Below, in pieces: positions 16,030 through 23,754 of a stretch of 64,000 nt of DNA. A program made the position numbers and the translations under genes. Source of the stretch: Aeromicrobium phragmitis (GTDB lineage Bacteria > Actinomycetota > Actinomycetes > Propionibacteriales > Nocardioidaceae); assembly GCF_003674095.1 (NCBI RefSeq), contig NZ_RDBF01000001.1, positions 186,001-250,000 of the forward strand, in the 5' to 3' direction. A model generated the notes under the pieces. It did not search any database. It saw nothing but the letters and a program-made list of their open reading frames with translations, and was not told the DNA's origin. Every line of letters begins with the position of its first letter. Within the stretch, counting starts at the first letter, position 1.

Positions 16030-16802
16030 CCGACTTCGATGTGCAGACCCTCCTGGACACCGTGGACCACGTGGCGACGGTGGAGTTCTCGAGCGGGCCG
16101 CGCAACTACTTCAGCTCCAGCCTGATCGGAGCCCTCGCGGACACGCTCGAGGACCTGGCAAGGCGAGGAGCGCGGGCCGTCATGCTGCGGAGCCAGGGCC
16201 GGCACTTCTGCGCCGGCGCCGACTTCTCCGACGGCAGTGGCGCTGCATGCCTGTTCGACGAAACCGGCCGGCATCTCTATGAGCACGCCGGGCGGATCCT
16301 CAAGCAGCCGCTCCCGGTCGTCGTCGCAGTCCAGGGAGCCGCGATCGGTGGTGGCCTCGGCCTCGCGCTGACCGGCGACCTGCGGGTCGGCACCCCCGGG
16401 AGCCGGTTCATCGCGCCGTTCGGCAGCCTCGGCCTCCATCACGGCTTCGGGCTGTCCGTCACGTTGCCCTGGGTCGTCGGCGAGCAACGAGCGCTCGACC
16501 TCCTGCTGACCGGGCGCGAGGTGCGGGGCTCAGAGGCAGTGACGATGGGGCTCGTCGACCGGATGGTGGACGAGAACTGCCTGACCGAGGCGGCCCGGGA
16601 CCTGGCTTCAGGCATCGCCGCCCAGGCGCCGATAGCAGTGCAGTCGATCCGCCGCACCATGCGGAGCCGAGTCGCCATGTCGTTCGCAGAGGCGGTCGCC
16701 CACGAGCGGCGTGAGCAAGACCGCCACGCCCTCACCGCCGATCACCAAGAAGCCATCGCCGCCTTCAACGCGCGGCGACGACCGGCGTTCGGCCACCACT
16801 GA
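16026..16802 (+). CDS. Enoyl-CoA hydratase/isomerase (crotonase) family protein
   Basis: 258 aa. The oxyanion-hole segments LRSQGRHFCAGADFSD and GAAIGGGLGLALTGDLRVG identify a crotonase-fold CoA enzyme. Both glutamates used by true enoyl-CoA hydratases appear missing: GGGLGLALTGD replaces the usual GGG-C-E-L-A motif and FIAPFGSLGLHHG replaces FGQPE. It may therefore be a ring-cleaving, dehalogenating, isomerising or decarboxylating crotonase. It starts with GTG overlapping the ATPase stop. Confidence 0.85.
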   Translation: MTDFDVQTLLDTVDHVATVEFSSGPRNYFSSSLIGALADTLEDLARRGARAVMLRSQGRHFCAGADFSDGSGAACLFDETGRHLYEHAGRILKQPLPVVVAVQGAAIGGGLGLALTGDLRVGTPGSRFIAPFGSLGLHHGFGLSVTLPWVVGEQRALDLLLTGREVRGSEAVTMGLVDRMVDENCLTEAARDLASGIAAQAPIAVQSIRRTMRSRVAMSFAEAVAHERREQDRHALTADHQEAIAAFNARRRPAFGHH

Positions 16803-16858
16803 CATCTTCCCTCATTCCTTGTCCCACGCCCGGCTTCCGGGCTCCCGAAAGGTGCAGC

Positions 16859-18346
16859 ATGTCCATCACATCCCGAAAGTTGCTCGTTGCGGGGGTCTGC
16901 GGGTCCCTCCTGGCACTGGCCGCGTGCCAAGGCGAGAGCGGCTCCTCACAGGCCTCGGTGCTTCGGTGGGCGACGAGCGCGCCGATGACCTCCGCCGACC
17001 CCATCAAGAACTCATCGCAAGTACCCGCCGTCTTCCTGGCAGCCGCCTACGAGACGTTGATCCGTCTCGACGCGGACGGCGATTTCCTTCCCGGAATCGC
17101 CGAGGAGTGGTCCCTCAGTGAGGATGCCCGCACGGCCGAGTTGGTGCTACGTGACGACGTGGAGTTCCAAGATGGCACGCCTCTCGACGCCGACGCCGTG
17201 GTCGCCAACCTCGAACGCGCCCGGGGCGAGGGCTCCCTGTTGGCGGGGTCGCTGTCGCTCATCGACGCGGTGAGCGCCGTCGACGCCACGCGCGTCCGCA
17301 TCGAGATGAACCGACCCGGCGGTGACATCTTCCAGTTGCTCACCGGCTACGCCGGGATGATCGCGAGTCCGGCGGCCATCGAGGACGGGTCTCTCGACGA
17401 GAGCCCGGTCGGGGCGGGGCCCTTCCGTATGACCTCGGTCGGCAGCAGCAAGGTCACCTACGAGCAGTGGGACGACTACTGGGACGCCGGCACCGTGGAG
17501 GTCGACGGTCTCGAGATCCACGTCATGAGCGACGACACGGCCCGGCTCAGCGCCGTCCGTTCCGGTCAGGTCGACGCGACGTTCATTCGCCCCGGTCAGC
17601 GCAACGAAGCAGAGGCTGCCGGACTGGAGGTCGAGACGAAGCCTCGCGTCTCCGCCTACGGACTGCTGTTCAACCCCAACAGCCCAGCGTTCGGCGCCGC
17701 CGCGACCCGCCAGGCCGTCTCGATGGCCATCGATCGCGAAGCGATCAGCCACTCCATCTACGACGGCGGCTGCTCGGTGACGACGCAGCTGTTCCCGGAG
17801 AACTACTGGGCACACGACGACGACGTCGAGGCGCCCCGCCACGATCCGGAGGCCGCCGCCGACCTGATCGCCGGCGAGGAGTTGTCGTTCACGCTGCTCA
17901 CACCGAGCATCACCGATTATCAACAGCAGGCGGAGGTCATCCAGGCGCAGCTCGCCGAAGCCGGCATCGCCGCCTCCATCGAGGTCAAGGACTCCGCCGA
18001 GGTGATCGAGCGGACACGTTCGGGTGACTACGACGCGGCGGTGTTCCTGCTCCAGGCGGCGGACCCGGATCCGACGACCTTCGCCCAGACCTACTTCACG
18101 GTCGACGGGGTGCCGCTCACCCCGGAGCTGCCCTCACTCATCGACCAAGCGCGCAGCACCGCGGCCCCGCAGGACCGCAGCGAGCCCGTGCAGGCGATCC
18201 ACCGCGCGGTCAACGCCGCCGGCTCGACTGCCGTCGGCGTCTGCATCCCCGACACCGTCTTCGCCTTCCGGCCTGGAGTCGAAGGGCTGACCATCCCCGT
18301 CGTCGGACCGTACTCCTTCCGTGATGTCGAGAAAACCGACGACTGA
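16859..18346 (+). CDS. ABC-transporter substrate-binding lipoprotein (SBP_bac_5 family)
   Basis: 495 aa. The signal peptide ends LLALAAC, a lipobox. The mature part has family-5 features: TSADPIKNSSQVPAVFLAAAYETLI, LRDDVEFQDGTPLDADAVVANLERA, RQAVSMAIDREAIS. It delivers ligand to the permease pair encoded upstream. Unusually, the crotonase gene separates it from the other transporter genes. The following genes suggest a carboxylic-acid ligand rather than a peptide (inference). Confidence 0.9.
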   Translation: MSITSRKLLVAGVCGSLLALAACQGESGSSQASVLRWATSAPMTSADPIKNSSQVPAVFLAAAYETLIRLDADGDFLPGIAEEWSLSEDARTAELVLRDDVEFQDGTPLDADAVVANLERARGEGSLLAGSLSLIDAVSAVDATRVRIEMNRPGGDIFQLLTGYAGMIASPAAIEDGSLDESPVGAGPFRMTSVGSSKVTYEQWDDYWDAGTVEVDGLEIHVMSDDTARLSAVRSGQVDATFIRPGQRNEAEAAGLEVETKPRVSAYGLLFNPNSPAFGAAATRQAVSMAIDREAISHSIYDGGCSVTTQLFPENYWAHDDDVEAPRHDPEAAADLIAGEELSFTLLTPSITDYQQQAEVIQAQLAEAGIAASIEVKDSAEVIERTRSGDYDAAVFLLQAADPDPTTFAQTYFTVDGVPLTPELPSLIDQARSTAAPQDRSEPVQAIHRAVNAAGSTAVGVCIPDTVFAFRPGVEGLTIPVVGPYSFRDVEKTDD

Positions 18347-18433
18347 GCGATGCGGCCGGCGCGCCCCGGGCCCGCGAGCACGACGGGCCTGGCGCACCGC
18401 ATGCGATCCAACCAACGAAAGGAACGGACGTCC

Positions 18434-19390
18434 ATGGGAGTCCTCGACGGACGAGTAGTGGTGATCACCGGCGGGGCCGGGGGGCTGGGCCGCGCCTACT
18501 CCCGGGCACTGGCCCGCGACGGGGCGCAGGTCGTCATCAACGAGCTGCACGGCGGCAGCACCTCGGCGGCGGAGGTGCTGCGCGCCGAAATCGTCGAGGC
18601 CGGTGGCCAGGCCAGCGTCTTCACGGGAGACGTCAGTGACTGGTCCATCGCCGAGCAGCTGGTCAACCACGCCGTCGACGCTCACGGGGACCTGCACGTG
18701 GTGGTCAACAACGCCGGCTTCCTGCGTGATTCGATGCTCGCAACGATGACGGAGCAGGAGTTCGACGACGTCGTCGGCGTTCACCTCAAGGGCACGTTCA
18801 ACGTGAGCCGCCATGCGTCGGCATACTGGCGCGCCGCGTCGAAGGAGGGTCGGAGGCGTGACCGCTCGATGATCAACACGACGTCGGGGTCGGCGCTGCA
18901 CGCCAACCCCGGCCAAGCCAACTATGCGGCGGCCAAAGCCGGCATCGTCGCACTCACCCAGGTAGCCGCCAAGGAGCTGCATCGCCACGGTGTCCGGGCA
19001 AACTGCATCGCACCCGTAGCCCGTACCGGGATGACGACGGCGGTGCCGGCCCTGTCGCAAGGGGCCGAGGGTCCTGAGGGATTCGACCGATTCGATCCGG
19101 CCAACGTGAGCCCGCTCGTCCAACTCCTTGCCCGGCCCACCTGCCGATTCTCGGGCCACGTCTTCCGGGTGACGGGCGGACGACTCGGCGTGTACCGCAG
19201 CTGGCATCTCGCGGAGGAATTCCACAGCGACACGAGCTGGACCGTCGACGAACTCGATGACCTCGTCAAAGACCTCGATGCCATGCCGCACTCGGAGATC
19301 CCGTGGCACGACGGCGTTCGCTCCCACCGTGAGACCCCGGTGTCGCTAGCCCACGAGGGACGGGCCTCCGGCGCAGGACCGAACCGATGA
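18434..19390 (+). CDS. Short-chain dehydrogenase/reductase, (R)-3-hydroxyacyl-CoA dehydrogenase-like
   Basis: 318 aa. TGGAGGLGRAYSRALARDGA is the Rossmann TGxxxGxG motif, NNAGFLRD follows, and the catalytic set is S in TTSGSALHANPGQ with Y and K in NYAAAKAG. The sequence resembles the SDR domain of peroxisomal multifunctional enzyme 2, which oxidises 3-hydroxyacyl-CoA. The C-terminus extends about 60 residues past the SDR core. I chose the ATG at 18434 because the homologous core begins there. Its stop overlaps an ATG at 19387. Confidence 0.88.
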   Translation: MGVLDGRVVVITGGAGGLGRAYSRALARDGAQVVINELHGGSTSAAEVLRAEIVEAGGQASVFTGDVSDWSIAEQLVNHAVDAHGDLHVVVNNAGFLRDSMLATMTEQEFDDVVGVHLKGTFNVSRHASAYWRAASKEGRRRDRSMINTTSGSALHANPGQANYAAAKAGIVALTQVAAKELHRHGVRANCIAPVARTGMTTAVPALSQGAEGPEGFDRFDPANVSPLVQLLARPTCRFSGHVFRVTGGRLGVYRSWHLAEEFHSDTSWTVDELDDLVKDLDAMPHSEIPWHDGVRSHRETPVSLAHEGRASGAGPNR

Positions 19391-19407
19391 GCCAGGAGGA
19401 TCCCGCG

Positions 19408-20862
19408 ATGGCTGACCATCGGACTCTCGCGAACGCCGGCGTGACGGGTTACAGCCGCTACGTACCGGTATGGCGTCTCACGCACGCCAGCGCCAGGCGA
19501 GCCTGGGGTACGGCCGGCGCCCGCGGTACGCGAGCAGTCGCGGGCCACGACGAGGACCCCACCTCGATGGCGGTCGAGGCGGCGCGGCGCTGTGTGCGAC
19601 ACTCGGCGCCGCCGGAGGTCCTGTACTTCGCCACGGCCACGCCGGTGTACCTGGAGAAGTCGAGTGCGACCACGGTCCACGCGGCGCTCGGCCTCCCGTC
19701 AAGCACCGCCGCCCTGGACTGCAGCGGGGCCACCCGCTCCGGCATGGCCGCGCTGCGGGCCGCCTGGTCCGAAGCCGTCGCCGGACGGCGGGCTCTCGCG
19801 GTCGCCGCCGACGTCAGGAGCGGCGCTCCAGGGTCGCGTGACGAGTGGGCGGGGGGCGATGTCGCCGCTGCCGTCGAATTCGGCGGGGAGGAGATCCTCG
19901 CCCGCGTGCTGGCCACCGGGTCGTCTTCGCTGGAGGTGCTCGATCGATGGCGGGCACCCCAGGCACGTCACGGGCGGTCCTGGGACGAACGGGCCAGCGA
20001 GCAGCTGTACGTGGACGCGGCGATGGAGGCCATCGACATCGCGCTCGGGGCGGCCGGCCTGAGTCTGGGCGACATCGCCTGGATCGGCGTGGCCGGGCTG
20101 CACCAGCGCGCGCGCTCCGCCGTGACCCGCCGTCTCTGTGAGGCAGGCGCACGCGCCATCGACGACCGGGAACACGAACTCGGCACGCCCGGATGCGCTC
20201 AGCCAGCCCACCTCGTGGGACGTGGCCTCGACGGCGCCGAGGCCGGTGAGCGGCTCCTCATCGTGTCGTTGGCCGACGGCGCTGACACGATGATCCTGGA
20301 GGCGACCCCGGATCTGGATCGCTGGCGGAGGCGCGACCGCCCCGAGTCGCCCCCTGCTCTGGAGGTGAGTTACGAACGGTTCCTGGTGTGGCGTGGAGAG
20401 CTGCAGCTCGACGCAGCCCGCCGCCCGGACCCGGACGCACCGGCACCGTCACCCGCTGCAAGGAACCGGGAGTGGAAGTTCGCGCTCACCGGAAGCCGCT
20501 GTGAGGACTGCGGCACCGTGCACCTCCCTCCCGGCCGCGTCTGCGTGCGCTGCAGTGCCGTGGACCGGATGACCAGCCACAGCGTGCGCGACCGCGAAGG
20601 AGTCGTCGTGACGTTTCAGCTCGACTATCTCAACGCCTCGCAGAACCCGCCGAGCATGCCCGTCGTCGTCGACTTCGAGGGAGGGGGACGGTTGCTGTGC
20701 GAACTCACCGACGCCGACCCCGCAGCGGTCAGGATCGGTGATCGGGTCCGCATGTCCTTCCGGCGGATGTCCGTCTCGCCCGAGGGGGTTCAGAACTACT
20801 TCTGGAAGGCACGTCCCGTCGGGGCGGCCAAGGAGTCGTGGGAAGAGGGTACGCATGCGTGA
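19408..20862 (+). CDS. HMG-CoA-synthase-like ketoacyl synthase fused to a DUF35 zinc-ribbon/OB-fold domain
   Basis: 484 aa. Residues 1 to about 330 form a thiolase-fold domain with a likely nucleophilic cysteine in ALDCSGATRSGMAAL. The C-terminal 130 residues are a DUF35 domain: a zinc ribbon (CEDCGTVHLPPGRVCVRC) followed by an OB fold that binds acyl-CoA. Elsewhere DUF35 proteins are separate partners of thiolase-like enzymes. I chose the ATG at 19408 because AGGAGGA sits 7 nt before it; an ATG at 19387 overlaps the SDR stop but lacks such a site. Confidence 0.82.
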   Translation: MADHRTLANAGVTGYSRYVPVWRLTHASARRAWGTAGARGTRAVAGHDEDPTSMAVEAARRCVRHSAPPEVLYFATATPVYLEKSSATTVHAALGLPSSTAALDCSGATRSGMAALRAAWSEAVAGRRALAVAADVRSGAPGSRDEWAGGDVAAAVEFGGEEILARVLATGSSSLEVLDRWRAPQARHGRSWDERASEQLYVDAAMEAIDIALGAAGLSLGDIAWIGVAGLHQRARSAVTRRLCEAGARAIDDREHELGTPGCAQPAHLVGRGLDGAEAGERLLIVSLADGADTMILEATPDLDRWRRRDRPESPPALEVSYERFLVWRGELQLDAARRPDPDAPAPSPAARNREWKFALTGSRCEDCGTVHLPPGRVCVRCSAVDRMTSHSVRDREGVVVTFQLDYLNASQNPPSMPVVVDFEGGGRLLCELTDADPAAVRIGDRVRMSFRRMSVSPEGVQNYFWKARPVGAAKESWEEGTHA

Positions 20863-22045
20863 CCGTGTCGCCATCATCTCGATGGCCTGCACACCCTTCG
20901 GGGACCATTGGGACAAGAGCGCGGCGGACCTGCTGGTCGACGCCGCCACTGAGACCTTCGCAGCCGTCGGACTCAGCCCGCAAGACGTCGACGCCTACTG
21001 GCTCGGGACGAAGGGATCGGGCGACACCGGCAAGCTGCTGTCACAGGCGCTGCGCCTCGCTGACAAACCCGTGACCCGCGTCGAGAACGTCTGCGCTACC
21101 GGCTCCGACGCCTTCCGCAACGCCTGTCTCGCGGTGGCCTCGGGTGAGGTCGACATCGCCATGGCAATCGGTGTGGAGAAACTCAAGGACAGCGGCTACT
21201 CCGGGTTGACACGGTCAAACCCGCCCAATGACGCCACCGGCATCTCCATGACCGCTCCCGCGGCCTTCGGCATGCTGGCCCCCGCTTATGCGCAGCGCTA
21301 CGGACTCGACCTCGCGTCGTTACGCCAGGTGCTGACGCGACTGGCCTGGAAAAACTACGCGAACGGCGCTGCTAACCCCCGGGCCCAATACCAGACCGTC
21401 CCGAGTCCGGAAGCGATCGAGCACAGTCCGCGCGTCACCGACCTGCTCCGTATCCACGACTGCTCAGGCGTCGCGGACGGCGCAGCCGCGGCCATCGTGG
21501 TCCGGGCCGAAGATGCGGCTCGGTACGTGCGAGATCCCCTCTACGTCAAGGCCCTCTCCTTCGTGGTCGGCAACGGAGAGGGGCTGGTCCGCGATCACAC
21601 AGAATTCTCGTCGATCCCTGAGGTGGTGCGCTCAGCCCAGCAGGCGTACGACGCCGCCGGCGTCGGCGAGCCGCGACGCGACCTCGCTCTCGCCGAGGTA
21701 CACGATTGCTTCACCCCCACCGAGCTCGTCCTGATGGAAGACCTCGGTTTCAGTCGCCGCGGAGAAGGCTGGCGAGACGTACTGGCCGGTGACTTCGATC
21801 GCGACGGCGCACTCCCAGTCAATCCGGACGGCGGCCTGAAGAGCTTCGGGCATCCGATCGGTGCTTCCGGGCTAAGGATGCTCTACGAGTGCTGGCTCCA
21901 GCTGCGTTCACAGGCGCCGCCGGAACGGCAGATCGATCTGCAGGGGAGGACGATGGGGCTGACGCAGAATCTCGGAGGTCCCCCGGGCGACTGCGTGAGC
22001 TTCGTCGCCATCGTCGGAACGCAACTGTCGGAGAACCAGACATGA
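20855..22045 (+). CDS. Thiolase, SCPx/lipid-transfer-protein type
   Basis: 396 aa. VENVCATGSDAFRNACLAVASGEVD holds the nucleophilic cysteine, EVHDCFTPTEL the HDCF motif and GGLKSFGHPIGASG the catalytic histidine, as in SCPx-type thiolases that cleave branched or steroid side-chain 3-ketoacyl-CoAs. Ltp-type retro-aldolases often lack parts of this set; here it is complete, so thiolysis is likely. It overlaps the DUF35 fusion gene by 8 bp and the ligase gene by 4 bp. Confidence 0.88.
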   Translation: MRDRVAIISMACTPFGDHWDKSAADLLVDAATETFAAVGLSPQDVDAYWLGTKGSGDTGKLLSQALRLADKPVTRVENVCATGSDAFRNACLAVASGEVDIAMAIGVEKLKDSGYSGLTRSNPPNDATGISMTAPAAFGMLAPAYAQRYGLDLASLRQVLTRLAWKNYANGAANPRAQYQTVPSPEAIEHSPRVTDLLRIHDCSGVADGAAAAIVVRAEDAARYVRDPLYVKALSFVVGNGEGLVRDHTEFSSIPEVVRSAQQAYDAAGVGEPRRDLALAEVHDCFTPTELVLMEDLGFSRRGEGWRDVLAGDFDRDGALPVNPDGGLKSFGHPIGASGLRMLYECWLQLRSQAPPERQIDLQGRTMGLTQNLGGPPGDCVSFVAIVGTQLSENQT

Positions 22046-23688
22046 CCACGACCTCTACCCGCGAACTGGCGCTCGCGGACATTCTGACGGCGGTCGCCAC
22101 GGCCGTACCCGAGCGCGAGTGCATAGCGTGCGATCAAACGCGCGTCACCTTCGCGACCCTGCACGACCGGGTTCAAGGACTGGCCTCGTTCCTTGTCGGA
22201 GCGGGGTTCGGTGTCAGCGCCGAGCGGAGTTCGCTGCACCCCTACGAATCGGGCCAGGACCACCTGGCGATCCTGATGGAGAACTGCGTGGCATTCGCCG
22301 AGACGACGTTCGCCGCATTCGCCGCACGTATGGCACCGCTGACCATCAACTTCCGGTACACGGCGGCCGAGCTCGCCCACGTCTTGGAGGACGCCCGGCC
22401 TCGCGTCGTGGTCGTCCAGGCGAAGTACGTCAGTACCCTCGAGCAGGCGCTCCAGGAGACGACCTTCGCCAGGCCCCTCACCATCGTGGTGGGCGAGGCC
22501 GCGAACCGATCGACCGCGGCGGTCGCTTACGAGACGGCGGTGCGCACGCCACACCGACCACTGCCTGCCGCCTCGCCGGACGACCTGTGCGTCCTCTATA
22601 CCGGAGGAACCACCGGTTACCCCAAGGGCGTGCTGTGGCGCCAGGGCGACCTGTGGAAAGGCGTGCTGCGCGACGAGGAGACGCGCACGATGGACTCGGC
22701 CGCTGAGATCGGCGCGTGGGCCGCGGGCGTCCCGGGCCGGCGTGTGCTCGGAGCGGCTCCCTTCATGCACGGAGCCGGGTGGTGGATCCTCATGGGAGCA
22801 CTCCTGAACGGCGGGTTCATCGCGATACCGACCCTGAGCGGCGCCGAACGCGCTCGGGGCATCTGTGAGTCGATCGCGCGGGAACGGCTGACGACGGTCA
22901 ATCTCGTAGGCGAGGCGTTCGCACGTCCGTTCATCGACGAGATCGAGGCACGCGGACTCGAGCTTCCCAGCGTCCGGACGATCGTCTTCAGCGGAGGGCC
23001 GACCACAGCAGTCACAAAGCGTCGTATCCAACGCGCGATCCCGGGAGCCCAGCTCGTCGACAGCGCCGGGTCGTCGGAGACCGGGGGCCTCCTGACAGCT
23101 CCCTTCGACGCCACCCGCGCGGAGGAGACCGTCAGCTTTCACCCGCGCGAACGCGCCATCATCGTCAGCGCAGATCGATCGCGAATCCTCTCTCCCCAGG
23201 AGACGGAGGTGGGCTGGCTCGCCGCGCGGGGGGCCTTGCCGTTGGGCTACCTGGGTGACCGAGTCAAGACGGAAGAGACATTCCGTCGCTGCTCCGGCGA
23301 ACGCGTGGCCATTCCCGGAGACCGCGCCAGGTGGCTGCCCGGTGGCACCATCCAACTCCTCGGCCGAGACTCCATCACCATCAACTCCGGCGGCGAGAAG
23401 ATCTACGCCGAAGAGGTCGAAGAGGTACTCCGCTCCCATCCGCTCCTCGCCGACGCCGTCGTCGTCGGACGACCGCACGAGCGCTGGGGCAATGAAGTTG
23501 TCGCCGTCATCCAGGAGGCCAGCCCCACGTCCGACGAGGACCTCCGCCACGATCTGGCCCAGCGCCTGGCGCGCTACAAGCTGCCGAAGGCGTTCATCCG
23601 GGTCGATCAGCTTCGACGATCCCCGGCGGGTAAGCCCGACTACGTCTGGGCCCGACAGCTTGCCGAAAGCCCTTCCCGAACCCCGTGA
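22042..23688 (+). CDS. Acyl-CoA synthetase (AMP-forming)
   Basis: 548 aa, adenylate-forming family. YTGGTTGYPKGV is the P-loop, DSAGSSETGG the adenine-binding region, LGYLGDRVKTEETF stands where TGD normally occurs, and a lysine near the end (SPAGKPDY) is the adenylation lysine. It activates an acid with ATP and CoA. It is the last gene of the operon, so the imported substrate is probably turned into its CoA ester here. It resembles the FadD17/FadD19-type group of actinobacterial steroid or aromatic acid ligases (tentative). Confidence 0.88.
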   Translation: MTTTSTRELALADILTAVATAVPERECIACDQTRVTFATLHDRVQGLASFLVGAGFGVSAERSSLHPYESGQDHLAILMENCVAFAETTFAAFAARMAPLTINFRYTAAELAHVLEDARPRVVVVQAKYVSTLEQALQETTFARPLTIVVGEAANRSTAAVAYETAVRTPHRPLPAASPDDLCVLYTGGTTGYPKGVLWRQGDLWKGVLRDEETRTMDSAAEIGAWAAGVPGRRVLGAAPFMHGAGWWILMGALLNGGFIAIPTLSGAERARGICESIARERLTTVNLVGEAFARPFIDEIEARGLELPSVRTIVFSGGPTTAVTKRRIQRAIPGAQLVDSAGSSETGGLLTAPFDATRAEETVSFHPRERAIIVSADRSRILSPQETEVGWLAARGALPLGYLGDRVKTEETFRRCSGERVAIPGDRARWLPGGTIQLLGRDSITINSGGEKIYAEEVEEVLRSHPLLADAVVVGRPHERWGNEVVAVIQEASPTSDEDLRHDLAQRLARYKLPKAFIRVDQLRRSPAGKPDYVWARQLAESPSRTP

Positions 23689-23730
23689 CACTCCGGACCG
23701 TGTCCGTAGCACCAGCGGGGCGAGTGTCAC
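23685..23730. terminator. Hairpin between convergent operons
   Basis: A 9-bp stem (23685-23693 with 23722-23730) encloses a loop holding a second small hairpin (CGGAC-CGT-GTCCG). It overlaps the last codons of the acyl-CoA ligase and lies 25 bp before the end of the convergent FtsX gene. There is no T run, so it may act as a barrier rather than a true intrinsic terminator. Confidence 0.35.
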
Positions 23731-23754
23731 AGGATTCGGGGGCAGGGGCGCGGG

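Noticed and set aside
23685-23730. Strong Rho-independent terminator
   Set aside because: The stem is only 9 bp with a large loop and no T tract; listed with low confidence instead.
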